In this document: positions 27,502 through 36,161 of the stretch, in pieces
Layout: every line of letters starts with the position of its first letter
How positions within the stretch are numbered: the stretch's first letter is position 1
Origin: Candidatus Obscuribacterales bacterium
GTDB taxonomy: Bacteria > Cyanobacteriota > Vampirovibrionia > Obscuribacterales > Obscuribacteraceae
Length of the DNA: 64,000 nucleotides
Direction of reading: 5' to 3'
Assembly (NCBI GenBank): GCA_019747875.1
Contig: JAIEQI010000083.1
Span: forward strand, 1 to 64,000
Notes under the pieces: model-generated
What the model was told of the DNA's origin: nothing
The model's input: the letters and a program-made list of their open reading frames with translations, nothing else
Database searches by the model: none
Made by a program: the position numbers and the translations under genes

Positions 27502-28965
27502 CTAAGCCCGGGGATTCTCTGCTGGCGCAGCCTTAATGTCGATTTGATCCTTTGCAGATTTTTGCAGAAGTTCATCGAATTTGGCATGCTTCAAAACAGT
27601 GTGGTTTTGTCGAGAATCGCTCATGGTCGAGAAATCGATGGCAAGTTCTGTCTTGGCCTCATCTGGTTTTTGATTTCGAGCCAGGTCAATTTTGTTTGCT
27701 GCCAATTCTATACCTTTGATGGCAAGCTCCGTGACGGCTATTGCTCCTGCCATTCCCAATGCCGCTTTGCCGGTACCAAAGAGTGCTCTTGTCAGTTTCG
27801 ATTCAGGAAGATAAGCCGCGACTCTCGATAGCATCGATTCGCTCTTTGGCGCTAATTCTGTGCTCAGCTTTAGGGTGCTGAGTTCCGACTGGGAAAGGGG
27901 AAGACCGGCTTTTTCCGCGATTGAGATCGCGAGTGTGTTGTTTTTTGAAATCAAGGAATCTGTTTCTGCAACAAGTTTTCGTTGTCCCCAAGCGCTGCCT
28001 GCGTTTTGATCAAAAAGTCTCTCAGCGTTCACACGTGCTTGCGTGACATCTAATACTTTTGACGAATAAAGGTGCGGAAAGTCTTGTGCCAGTTTCTGTT
28101 GGAGCGGCACGGCGCGAGCGCTTTCGTTGATAAGTTGCTCGCGTAGTAAAGCTAAGTCAATTTTTTCTGGGGTGAATCCTCGTGGAAATATTCCTTTGCC
28201 GGATTCTACATTTAGTCGAGGCTGAGATTCGGCAAGCAAGGGCTTCCGATCTAGTGTCATCAGCTCTTTGACGTCATTTCCCGGTGCTGCATACCGGCCG
28301 TGTTGGGTAAATTGTCGAAGATCTTCCGGACTGTATGGCTTGTATGCGAAAAGTCCGCGCACCTCTCCGTTTGCTTCTCTGTGAATAGAGATGAATTCGC
28401 CGCCTTTGATGTTAATGCCATTGTTATAGGCTTGAAAGGTGGTCGGAAGTACTCCGCCCTTGCCCTCGACGAAAAAGCCCTCGATGATTTTGTCGCCTGA
28501 GCGGGCTTGAATTACAAGGTTCTTTGCCTCTGCGGCGGCCGCTAGTTCCTTGCTTGTTGGAGCTGGGTAGCTAAACGAAGTGCCGGTCTGGCCTTCGGGC
28601 ATGCGAACCGTGAGGCGTTTCAGCTGTTCATTGACCTCAACGCTTGCCATGTTGCCGATTGTGCGATTGGTCATGAAATCTAATTTCGCAGTTCTGACGG
28701 CGCTACCGTCGACCGTTATGCCGCCTCCCCACGCGCTGGAATGAGGCAGCGCGCCTAGCGAGCCGTCTGCTTTCTTGAAAACAAATGCACCATCCGGATA
28801 CTTTTGAGTCGCACCGTTCAATGTCAAACTCACATCACCGGAGAGGTGCAGGGTTTGATAGACCGGAATATCTGGCAACGTCCAGAACTTTGCATTAGTA
28901 GTTAATGACTGACTCGGATAATCGAGGAAGAAACGCTTTAGAAATGACTCGTCGAATTGCGGCAT
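27502..28965 (-). CDS. Hypothetical protein, orphan (487 aa)
   Basis: No known domain. The N-terminal half (about 1-260) is rich in beta-type, Gly/Thr segments (for example PDGAFVFKKADGSLGALPHS). The C-terminal half is helical, with a Gly/Ala-rich hydrophobic stretch (about 400-425, GTGKAALGMAGAIAVTELAI) that may be one membrane helix. No signal peptide is evident. Alone on its strand. Confidence 0.65.
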   Translation of the reverse strand: MPQFDESFLKRFFLDYPSQSLTTNAKFWTLPDIPVYQTLHLSGDVSLTLNGATQKYPDGAFVFKKADGSLGALPHSSAWGGGITVDGSAVRTAKLDFMTNRTIGNMASVEVNEQLKRLTVRMPEGQTGTSFSYPAPTSKELAAAAEAKNLVIQARSGDKIIEGFFVEGKGGVLPTTFQAYNNGINIKGGEFISIHREANGEVRGLFAYKPYSPEDLRQFTQHGRYAAPGNDVKELMTLDRKPLLAESQPRLNVESGKGIFPRGFTPEKIDLALLREQLINESARAVPLQQKLAQDFPHLYSSKVLDVTQARVNAERLFDQNAGSAWGQRKLVAETDSLISKNNTLAISIAEKAGLPLSQSELSTLKLSTELAPKSESMLSRVAAYLPESKLTRALFGTGKAALGMAGAIAVTELAIKGIELAANKIDLARNQKPDEAKTELAIDFSTMSDSRQNHTVLKHAKFDELLQKSAKDQIDIKAAPAENPRA

Positions 28966-29383
28966 GATTGTGGGCTCTACTTCTCGCTATCTATATGAGT
29001 ATCGGAGAGAATGCTTGTTTTTTCAGTACCTAAACGCGTTCAGGGCATTGGTAAATGGTGCTCAATTTGCTGCACAATTGCGCACCAAAGTGCGCAGACC
29101 AGCGAGGCGAGAGATTAAAGGTCTGTCCGGTGTAAGTCTCTTTTAGCGTCGGCATAGACGGTCGAGCGAGAGTGTTGATGGTGGGACCTGGGGCGGGACA
29201 ATGGGAATCTACTTGCAAACCGGTAAATATTTCGTGACGTTTGCTTTTCGTTTGCAGGCAATACTGATGACGACAGGGAGGACAAGCAAAACTGCGTTGG
29301 GAAAGCGATTGAGGTACCTTCAAGCCGGCTCTGTAATATAATGAATATGCCTTTCGTTCTAAAGAGGATGAAGGTCGCGTTTT
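28966..29383. other. Intergenic region upstream of tRNA-Pro
   Basis: About 420 bases with no supported protein gene. TATAAT at 29337-29342 lies about 40 bases before the tRNA and could be its -10 box; no good -35 is visible at the right distance. Minus-strand open frames crossing the tRNA are artefacts. Confidence 0.4.
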
Positions 29384-29455
29384 CGGGACGTGGCGCAGGG
29401 GTAGCGCGCACCTTTGGGGTGGGTGAGGCCGGAGGTTCGAATCCTCTCGTCCCGA
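29384..29455 (+). tRNA. tRNA-Pro (anticodon GGG)
   Basis: 72 bases that fold as a tRNA: acceptor CGGGACG/CGTCCCG, D arm GCGC/GCGC, anticodon stem CACCT/GGGTG with loop TTGGGGT (anticodon GGG at loop positions 3-5), and T arm GGAGG TTCGAAT CCTCT. Discriminator base A. CCA is not encoded. Decodes CCC and CCU. Confidence 0.93.
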
Positions 29456-29509
29456 TATTCGAAAATATGCCACGCTAGCACTTCCGTGCAAATGTTAAGT
29501 GCGGTATAA

Positions 29510-29859
29510 AACACGTTTCGCGACACGGGGCTGAATGTAGGCTCGTGGCTTGCTATTCTGGCGATCTCGGCATTGTCTTTTATCTCGCAAGCGATCGCTA
29601 GCAACGAATCCCTGCAATGCGTGCCGCAATTCCTGCGCTTCAAGAATTGCAATTCTGGTAGTGAAGAATGCGTCTGGAAAGCTGCTTATGGATTTCCGGC
29701 CACTATCAGGTCGAAGACTCCAAGGCTGAAGGTGGAGCTAGCGTGAAGGCATATTCATGCATGGAATCATTCAACGGTCTGCTTTCAATCAATTGCGAGA
29801 ACACCGGATGGCCAAAGATCGAAGTGATTGAGTTCAAGTGGTGGAAACGCAAGGAGTAG
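29510..29859 (+). pseudogene. Frameshifted small secreted protein remnant
   Basis: Frame 29510 onward reads LAILAISALSFISQAIA, a good signal peptide with no start codon, then a Cys-containing segment (SLQCVPQFLRFKNCNSGSEE) to the WKAAYGFP region near 29690. Coding-like sequence then continues in another frame as GHYQVEDSKAEGG...CMESF to a stop at 29859. Joined, they would make a plausible ~100-residue secreted Cys-rich protein. So both the start and the frame look lost. Family unknown. Confidence 0.45.
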
Positions 29860-30007
29860 TTATTCGAAAGAGCATCCTGAACTCAACGGCAAAAATGAAC
29901 GAAATCATCCGGCTAAATTCCCCGAGAGCCACATCAATAGAGGGAAAGGGGGAGAGAGCTTACTCACAAATCCCTCACAAATCGAAATCAAAAAGGGGGA
30001 TGCCACC

Positions 30008-30174
30008 ATGAAATCACAGCACAAGCAAATAGCGACACAAGCAAGAAAGAAACCAAAAAATGCCTTCCAAGAATCAGAGAAATAGAGAACACAAACGGAG
30101 TGAACAAGCAGATGGGGGGCGAATCTGGGTTCCTGGAGTTTTCCAAACCGCAATGCTGTAAAACATTGAATTAG
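30008..30174 (+). pseudogene. Double-glycine-leader-like peptide gene 1 (frame disrupted)
   Basis: The ATG at 30008 has GGGGGA upstream and encodes a 25-residue peptide to a stop at 30083-30085. Shifting by -1 in the A-run at 30055-30061 gives a 55-residue product containing LPRIREIENTNGVNKQMGG and the tail ESGFLEFSKPQCCKTLN. That leader matches those of the next two genes. The A AAA AAT run is also a possible -1 slippery site. It is either a damaged copy, a sequencing slip in a homopolymer, or a programmed frameshift. Confidence 0.5.
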
Positions 30175-30205
30175 AGAATTAACTGAACACTTTAGGAATA
30201 CAAAA

Positions 30206-30343
30206 ATGAGAAGCACTGAGACGGAAAAAATCGAAGACAAAAAGAGATCAACGAAGAAAACTCTTCCCCGTACTAAGGAAATCAAAAGTACGAAAGAACA
30301 GACGAAGCAACTGGGTGGAGCAATAGGGAACGGAGCGCCTTGA
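30206..30343 (+). CDS. Double-glycine-leader-like peptide gene 2 (45 aa)
   Basis: Start ATG at 30206 with TTAGGAAT eight bases upstream. A basic N-terminus (19 residues) leads into LPRTKEIKSTKEQTKQLGG (20-38) and a very short tail AIGNGAP. After the GG, a different frame stays open for about 40 Asn-rich residues to ~30450, so the 3' part may have shifted out of frame. Related to peptides 1 and 3. Function unknown; the L-P-R...GG pattern is leader-like, not a proven export signal. Confidence 0.5.
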   Translation: MRSTETEKIEDKKRSTKKTLPRTKEIKSTKEQTKQLGGAIGNGAP

Positions 30344-30509
30344 GCGTCTGCACAAGTCCGTCATCGAGAGTACCTTATTGCAGACGCCTCGTTTCTGCAA
30401 TAATAGCGTAAATAACAACAATAATGGTAATGAGCAGAGTAATCAATGACAACTTTCACGTAGGTCAGCCGTTGATGACCCTCTAAGAAATTAGATGAGG
30501 AAGAACGAT

Positions 30510-30692
30510 ATGAACGAAGATGAGCAACTCTCTAAGAAAAAGAAAGCAAGAAAAGCTCTTCCCCGCACAAAGGCAATAAAGAACACCGAAGAAGCAAAGA
30601 AAGCAACTGGTGGGAAGGACTTTGAGGGCTGTCCTACGACTTCAAAAACCCATACTACCTGGTTAAATTTGCCGACAAAAGCGGACTGCTAA
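30510..30692 (+). CDS. Double-glycine-leader-like peptide gene 3 (60 aa)
   Basis: The ATG at 30510 has GAGGAAG seven bases upstream, a strong ribosome site; an upstream ATG at 30495 is less likely. A Lys-rich N-terminus (16 residues) leads into LPRTKAIKNTEEAKKATGG (17-35) and a 25-residue tail KDFEGCPTT...TKADC with two Cys. Two other frames downstream (YDFKNPYYLVKFADKSG and KYASDHSACDNWIELTVATS) also look coding, so the original 3' end may be frameshifted. Confidence 0.55.
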   Translation: MNEDEQLSKKKKARKALPRTKAIKNTEEAKKATGGKDFEGCPTTSKTHTTWLNLPTKADC

Positions 30693-30879
30693 TCAGAAGT
30701 ACGCTTCGGATCATTCTGCGTGTGACAATTGGATTGAACTGACCGTGGCTACGAGTACACATGAGTGAGCTCATCCGCGCATTCAAGCAATTGAATTGGT
30801 GGCGTACCGTTTGCCATCATCGTGCAGGACTTGGCTTCTCTTTGGCATCAGATTGCAATCGAAGCGCTCTCAAAAGACT

Positions 30880-31003
30880 CGGAGTCGGCACTGCCGACGC
30901 TTGCCACTCGGTAGAGCACAAACGGCTCTGTGAGGCTATGGGCGGACGGGACGTCCGCGCTCCATACGAGAGGGAACGCTCTTAAGATTTAGAAGCTGGC
31001 ACG
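30880..31003. repeat. Dispersed palindromic repeat, copy 4 (modules A and B)
   Basis: Begins GAGTCGGCACTGCCGAC, continues AGAGCACAAACGGCTCTGTG and TGGGCGGACGGGACGTCCGC, then CTCCATACGAGAG and a worn module B (TTAGAAGCTGGCACGATGCC). It has the full module A to B order of copy 1 but rearranged. An open frame at 30761-30985 reads into it and is not a gene. Confidence 0.75.
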
Positions 31004-31011
31004 ATGCCCTA

Positions 31012-31674
31012 CTAAGGTGCAAGCCACTTTACGCCGCCGTGTTCGATGTCGCGTATTGCGCCGACTATTTCTACCTGCTTGTTCTTGATCGCCTGTTCCA
31101 ATCCCGGACTGTTGGCAAGCATGTCTTTTATTGATTTGCGAACATTGGCTTCTATCGCAGCGTTCAAGAGATCGTCGCCGGTTTTCTTGGGAAACTTCGT
31201 TTTCGTTTCATCGACAGCAGGAGTGATCATTCCTACTAGCTTTGGCAGTGAGCCTTTTAGTTCACCGCCAGCCACAGCCGCTTGCACGGCACCGCATTTA
31301 GTGTGCCCGACCACAACAACAAGCGGAGTTTTCAGGTATTTGACGCCGTACTCCACAGAGGCCAGCTCTGCCGTAGAACAAACGTTGCCGGCAACACGCA
31401 CCACGAAGAGTTCGCCAAAGCCCTGGTCGAATATGATCTCAGGGGGAACGCGCGCATCAGAGCATCCAAGTATCGTCGCCACTGGCTTTTGTCCTTGTTG
31501 CGCGGTCCGTTCGCGCGTCACCGGGTCAATGCGAGCGTGGATGCTCTTCCCAGTCATATATCGCTGGTTACCTTGCTCTAATTGTTTTTTCGCCTGTGCC
31601 GGTGAGATTGCGCTCTCCGCGAAGGCTGGAGCGGAGAGCCCAATTAGGCAAGCGATTGCAAGAAATGTCCTCAA
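31012..31674 (-). CDS. Secreted beta-class carbonic anhydrase
   Basis: Interconverts CO2 and bicarbonate. 220 residues; start TTG at 31674 with GAGGAA six bases upstream. A signal peptide (about 1-19, ending AFAES) sends it to the periplasm. Zinc ligands fit the beta class: Cys in ILGCSDAR, His and Cys in VVGHTKCGA, with the Asp/Arg dyad in CSDAR. Most beta enzymes are cytosolic, so export is a feature of one subset of the family. Alone on its strand. Confidence 0.92.
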   Translation of the reverse strand: MRTFLAIACLIGLSAPAFAESAISPAQAKKQLEQGNQRYMTGKSIHARIDPVTRERTAQQGQKPVATILGCSDARVPPEIIFDQGFGELFVVRVAGNVCSTAELASVEYGVKYLKTPLVVVVGHTKCGAVQAAVAGGELKGSLPKLVGMITPAVDETKTKFPKKTGDDLLNAAIEANVRKSIKDMLANSPGLEQAIKNKQVEIVGAIRDIEHGGVKWLAP

Positions 31675-32159
31675 GTGATGTTCCTCATTAATAATTGGAC
31701 TAGTCTACACGCCAAAACTAATCCATTCAATGCTTTTCGGGAAATAGTCCTGCTTCTAATCTCTTGCGCCGTAGTAAGCGGTGGAATCTGTCAAGCCCAA
31801 TCTAACCGAATTGAACTGCGCTTGAGTGCCACTGTATGTGGTGTCGGCTCGCAGTTTTAGAGGAGCCTCTCTGCCCAATGGTCCCAGTCTCTTTCGAAGT
31901 CGTGGAAGGTGCCCTTGCTAGCACTTCGCTTTCAAAAGTTTCCTTGCTGAAAAGGTTGTTTCGATACGAGAAGAGTCCGAAAGAGCCAGATCTCTATCCA
32001 ATGGAAATCCTGATGCGAGGCAAATAGAGTCTGACGACTCTAAACCATAGCTTTACTATATGCCAAAGACTTTGCAAACGCTGGTTATTTTCGCCTCGCC
32101 TATCGCAGAAGGCGAAGCACTTTGTTATGATCTTTAGGAAAGGGATCTGGAGCTGTTCA
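31675..32159. other. Region between carbonic anhydrase and helicase, possible small ORFs
   Basis: Two short frames may or may not be real. 31675-31860 reads a signal-like FREIVLLLISCAVVSGGICQ in a frame without ribosome site. 31878-32027 (MVPVSFEVVEGALASTSLS... to MEILMRGK) is 49 codons with GGAG about ten bases upstream. Neither has a known match. They could be halves of a broken gene. Otherwise I see nothing here. Confidence 0.3.
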
Positions 32160-34490
32160 TTGTCTGTAGATATCAATTTGAACTCGCTTTTCCCGTTCCA
32201 ACTGGATGACTTTCAAATCGAGGCAATCGGACACCTCCAGCGCGGCGAGAGCGTTGTTGTGTGCGCCCCAACGGGATCCGGCAAAACAGTTATCGCCGAG
32301 TTCGCTGTTGAGCTTGCACTGCGGTCCGGCAAGCGATGCTATTACACGACTCCGCTGAAAGCATTGTCCAATCAGAAGTTCGGAGATCTCAAAAAGAAAT
32401 ATGGAGAGAATAACGTCGGTCTGTTGACAGGCGATATCTCAATCAATCGTGATGCCGCTGTTGTCGTGATGACTACTGAGGTCTTCCGCAACATGCTGTA
32501 TGGAACACACATGGGCGATGTTAATCGCAACATGGCAAGTGTTTCTAGTGTGATTCTTGACGAATGTCATTATATGAACGACGCCGAGCGGGGCACTGTT
32601 TGGGAAGAATCAATCATCTACTGTCCGGAGAACATTCAGCTTGTGGCACTTTCTGCAACAGTTGCAAATGCCGCCGAGTTAACTGCGTGGATCGATCAAA
32701 CGCATGGACCGACAAAACTTGTACTGTCTGACTTTAGACCGGTGCCTTTGCGATTCTATTATTTTGGAAACAGCCAATTATCTCCGTTGCTTCATGCTGG
32801 TGGCGGATTGAATGGCAAGCTGAAGTCACTGTTTGGCAAGCGTCATGATCGTTTTAACAAACATGCGCGCAGAAAAATGGAGCCACTTCCCGATCCGCGA
32901 GAAGTGCTCAACACTCTTGCATCTAGAGACATGCTGCCCGCTATTTATTTCTTATTTTCGCGGCGTGGTTGTGAAGCTCAGATGAAGAGCTGCGGCGAAC
33001 TCGCCCTATTGAACCGCGATGAGCAAATGACGCTTAAGCGAGCTATTGATGAATTGGTTGCAGATAATGCCAATCTAAAAACTCATCCCCATATAAACTA
33101 TCTGTATAAAGGTGTTGCTGTACACCATGCCGGGATGCTTCCGAGCTGGAAGGTAACAGTCGAAAAGCTCTTCCAACGTGGATTGATTAAAGCCGTGTTC
33201 GCAACTGAAACACTTGCTGCCGGAATAAACATGCCGGCAAGAACAACGGTTATAAGTGCGATTTCGAAAAGATCGGATGACGGACATAGAAACTTGCGGC
33301 CATCTGAGTTCTTGCAAATGTCCGGACGGGCTGGGCGCCGCGGAATGGATACGGTTGGACATGTAGTTATCTTGCGCCACCCGTTTGAACACATCGATGA
33401 CGTCGCTAAGTTAGCGACTGCAAAAGCTGACCCACTTTCAAGCCAGTTCACGCCTTCTTACGGAATGGTTCTGAACTTGATGCAGCGCCACAACATAGAA
33501 GAAGCAAGGGAGTTAATTGAGCGAAGCTTCGGGCAGTTTGTGATGAACCAACAACTTGAGCCGTTGTTCGAAGAGAAGATGCAGTACGAGAAAGAGCTTG
33601 AGTATTTGTCGAAACCTCTTTGCCCGGGAGAGCTTGGGGACCTGGCCTGGTACAGGAGGCAAATAGACGCTCAGAATGCGAAGAACAAACAAATAAAAGC
33701 AATCAAGCGTGGTGCCGTCGGCGGCAAGCACAGCATGGATGAATTGGCTGCGGCAATTCATACCTTGGAAAAAGAAGCAAGCGATATCATGACACAGGCA
33801 AAAAAAATGCCTTGCTATCAATGTCCAGTTCAGAAGCCATGTTCGAAGCAAGCAGATCGATTGCGGTCGCTTACGGGCAAGCTAAAAGAACTCAATAAAA
33901 TTGCAGATCGCGAAATAGGAAAGTATTGGCGAACATTTGATTCGCTAGCGAACATTCTGCGACTGCAGGGCTATCTCAATGCAGATACGGTTACGGACCT
34001 GGGCAAAATGGCTGCAGCAATTCGCGCAACAAATGAGCTGTTCATCTCTGAGGTTATTCTGAGCGGAGTATTGAAGCGCCTGCAAGTTCATGAGTTTGCT
34101 GCTGTTTTGACGGCGCTGGTCACCGAGGAAAGTCGTCCGGAGGATGTATCCTCAGCGAAAATAGATCCAAACGTCGAGATGGCGCTGGAACGCATTGCTA
34201 AGATCGGCCGCAAGGTGTACCTGATGCAGCGCGATTTTAATATCGACATTCCTGTTGAGTTCAGCCCATTATTCTGCGGCTTAAGTCAAATGTGGTGCAA
34301 CGGAGCCAGCTGGGAACAGATTCGCCTTGCGACATACCATGATGAGGGCATCGTGGTGCGCGCCCTGCGCAGAACAATCGATCTCTGTCGCCAGATCGCA
34401 GTTGCCCCCAACAGCCCACAAGATATAGCAGACATGGCCGTGACTTGCGAACGCCTGATGGCACGCGACGAAGTGCGCGAAGATTATTAG
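32160..34490 (+). CDS. Ski2/Mtr4-like DExH helicase with DSHCT domain
   Basis: About 776 residues from the TTG at 32160 (GGAG seven bases upstream); the ATG at 32127 has no ribosome site. Motifs: Walker A APTGSGKT, DExH box LDECHY, SAT (ALSATVANA), motif VI QMSGRAGRRGMD, and a C-terminal DSHCT-like part (LSQMWCNGASWEQI). An insertion near residue 560 contains CYQCPVQKPCSKQ, a four-Cys run that could bind zinc or a cluster. Cyanobacterial homologues are annotated as RNA helicases; RNA processing or decay is the likely role. The last four bases overlap the convergent GAF-PAS gene. Confidence 0.9.
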   Translation: MSVDINLNSLFPFQLDDFQIEAIGHLQRGESVVVCAPTGSGKTVIAEFAVELALRSGKRCYYTTPLKALSNQKFGDLKKKYGENNVGLLTGDISINRDAAVVVMTTEVFRNMLYGTHMGDVNRNMASVSSVILDECHYMNDAERGTVWEESIIYCPENIQLVALSATVANAAELTAWIDQTHGPTKLVLSDFRPVPLRFYYFGNSQLSPLLHAGGGLNGKLKSLFGKRHDRFNKHARRKMEPLPDPREVLNTLASRDMLPAIYFLFSRRGCEAQMKSCGELALLNRDEQMTLKRAIDELVADNANLKTHPHINYLYKGVAVHHAGMLPSWKVTVEKLFQRGLIKAVFATETLAAGINMPARTTVISAISKRSDDGHRNLRPSEFLQMSGRAGRRGMDTVGHVVILRHPFEHIDDVAKLATAKADPLSSQFTPSYGMVLNLMQRHNIEEARELIERSFGQFVMNQQLEPLFEEKMQYEKELEYLSKPLCPGELGDLAWYRRQIDAQNAKNKQIKAIKRGAVGGKHSMDELAAAIHTLEKEASDIMTQAKKMPCYQCPVQKPCSKQADRLRSLTGKLKELNKIADREIGKYWRTFDSLANILRLQGYLNADTVTDLGKMAAAIRATNELFISEVILSGVLKRLQVHEFAAVLTALVTEESRPEDVSSAKIDPNVEMALERIAKIGRKVYLMQRDFNIDIPVEFSPLFCGLSQMWCNGASWEQIRLATYHDEGIVVRALRRTIDLCRQIAVAPNSPQDIADMAVTCERLMARDEVREDY

Positions 34491-35446
34491 TGCAAATCAA
34501 GCGCTTCTTGCGTCTGCCTGCTCAGGTCTTTAATGAAAGCGCCGAATATCAACTCATTGCGAATCGGAACTGGAAAGATCGTCATTTCGATTGGAATCGT
34601 TGATCCACTTTTACATAAAGCATCAGTGCGGATTGCTTTGTCAAAAACCATTTCTCGTCCAGTCGCAAGGTAGCGTAGAAGCCCTTGGTTGTGCGCGTCG
34701 CGGAACTTCTGAGGAATCAGCACTTCGCTCAAAAGTTTGTCGACAACCTCGCCCGACTTCCAACCGAAGAATTCTTCTGCCCTTTTATTCCAGTGCAGAA
34801 TTGTTCCTGTTGCGCTCATTGCTATAAAGGCATTGAAGGAGTGATCAAGGATGAAACCATGCCGCATTTCGCTCAATAGCAGGCGGGCTTGAGTTTCCTT
34901 TTGCATCAAGTATGTGCCGATGAAACTTCCGAGTTTCTCAAAAAATCTTTCTTCCTCTGAATCTAATCTTGGGAATGAGTTTGCATAGAATTCCAAGACG
35001 CCTGTGCAGACAGATCCATTGAAGAGTGGGAAAGCAAATGCGGAGTTTAGTTCGAATTTCATGACTATGTTTTGGCGCGGAAAATTCATTCCAGATTCCT
35101 TGGAAAGGTCCCCTATATACAGAGGGACACGCAGTCCCCAGACTCGTCCGGGAAGCCCAACGCCCTTGGTGAATCTTCTCTCGAGGCTGTCCTGTCGCAA
35201 TTCATCAAACATGCCGCTTGCGAAGAAGGCACTGCTATCACAGGTGATTACTTTTTGTTCTTCTGAAACCATCCACGCTTGTGCGTAGGTCCAATTGTAC
35301 GTTTGACAGATTTCTTCCAAACATCTGCTCAAAAAGTAGCCGCGATCTTGAGCGCCTTGTGCAGTGCTTGCTACATGGATCAAAAGTTTCAGCAGTCTTC
35401 GCAGTTTTGCGTTTTCTGTCTCAAGGTATTGCGGGTCTGTTTGCAT
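34487..35446 (-). CDS. GAF-PAS sensor protein without output domain
   Basis: 319 residues. A GAF-like domain (about 20-180, TYNWTYAQAWMVSEEQK ... LNSAFAFPLF) precedes a PAS domain (about 195-310, NAFIAMSATGTILHWNKRAE). No kinase, GGDEF or DNA-binding part is seen, so it must act through a partner or be a stand-alone sensor. Converges on and overlaps the helicase gene by four bases. Confidence 0.8.
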   Translation of the reverse strand: MQTDPQYLETENAKLRRLLKLLIHVASTAQGAQDRGYFLSRCLEEICQTYNWTYAQAWMVSEEQKVITCDSSAFFASGMFDELRQDSLERRFTKGVGLPGRVWGLRVPLYIGDLSKESGMNFPRQNIVMKFELNSAFAFPLFNGSVCTGVLEFYANSFPRLDSEEERFFEKLGSFIGTYLMQKETQARLLLSEMRHGFILDHSFNAFIAMSATGTILHWNKRAEEFFGWKSGEVVDKLLSEVLIPQKFRDAHNQGLLRYLATGREMVFDKAIRTDALCKSGSTIPIEMTIFPVPIRNELIFGAFIKDLSRQTQEALDLH

Positions 35447-35630
35447 TCGTCAAAAATAGCAGACGGCAATACGTTATGTATTCTTGACCACCGGCGATCG
35501 CTTGCGTGGCACCGCCTGCACTGATTTTTCGTGCTTTCATGTGATCAAATATGAATCTCGTTCATAGGCGAAATCTGCGAAGATCGAGCATGGTCGACTG
35601 CCAAAGCAATGTTCAAGGAAACCTTCGAAT

Positions 35631-36086
35631 ATGGGATACGTGATGGAAATGAGGGCATTGATTGGTTCGCGCCCTTTCATTGTTATCGGCACGTGTATTT
35701 TTGTGCTGCGTGACAAATGTCTGCTTTTGGAGCGCCGCTCCGATAATGGACTCTGGGGGTTACCCGGCGGATCGATGGAACCTGGTGAAACCCTGGAGCA
35801 GTGCGCTCGCAGAGAGCTCTTTGAAGAAACTGGGATTAATGCAATCGACCTGGAATTCTTTCATACATTCTCTGGACCGGAGCTGCACCACTTTTATCCG
35901 AATGGAGACGAAGCTTTCATCGTCACTACTGGATTCATAACTCGCAATTTCGAGGGAGAACCAAGAGCAGCTGATGAAGAGAGCTTTGAGATGCGCTTCT
36001 TTGAATTGAATGCGTTGCCTGAAGATTTGAATCCGCCAACACGGGCTGTGTTGAAAATATTTCTGAAATCGGAATGTGCACGATAA
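35631..36086 (+). CDS. Nudix hydrolase
   Basis: 151 residues. The Nudix box is complete: G at the start of GSMEPGETLEQCARRELFEE, continuing TGI, matching GX5EX7REUXEEXGU. It hydrolyses nucleoside diphosphate derivatives; the substrate cannot be told. Met codons at 35643 and 35649 are alternative starts; none has a strong ribosome site. MutT-like, but the role in sanitising 8-oxo-dGTP is unproven. Confidence 0.92.
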   Translation: MGYVMEMRALIGSRPFIVIGTCIFVLRDKCLLLERRSDNGLWGLPGGSMEPGETLEQCARRELFEETGINAIDLEFFHTFSGPELHHFYPNGDEAFIVTTGFITRNFEGEPRAADEESFEMRFFELNALPEDLNPPTRAVLKIFLKSECAR

Positions 36087-36114
36087 TTCTTCGATGTCAT
36101 CCGCAAACTTAAAG

Positions 36115-36137
36115 GGTGGCGCTTTTGGCACCACCCC
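36115..36137 (-). terminator. Rho-independent-like terminator of the gene at 36162-36437
   Basis: GGGTGG...CCACCC with an inner GC/GC pair. Read on the minus strand, the stem is followed by TTTAAGTTT. It lies between convergent genes and could also act on the Nudix gene. Confidence 0.5.
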
Positions 36138-36161
36138 TGAAGATAAACCCCCAACGAAAAA

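Noticed and set aside
29030-29652. Minus-strand open frames over tRNA-Pro, with text such as DSNLRPHPPQ
   Set aside because: This is the well-known spurious peptide made by translating the antisense of a tRNA; no ribosome site or other support.
30761-30985. 74-codon plus-strand frame with HKRLCEAMGGRDVRAPYE
   Set aside because: Its second half is the dispersed repeat read in frame, the first half has no support.
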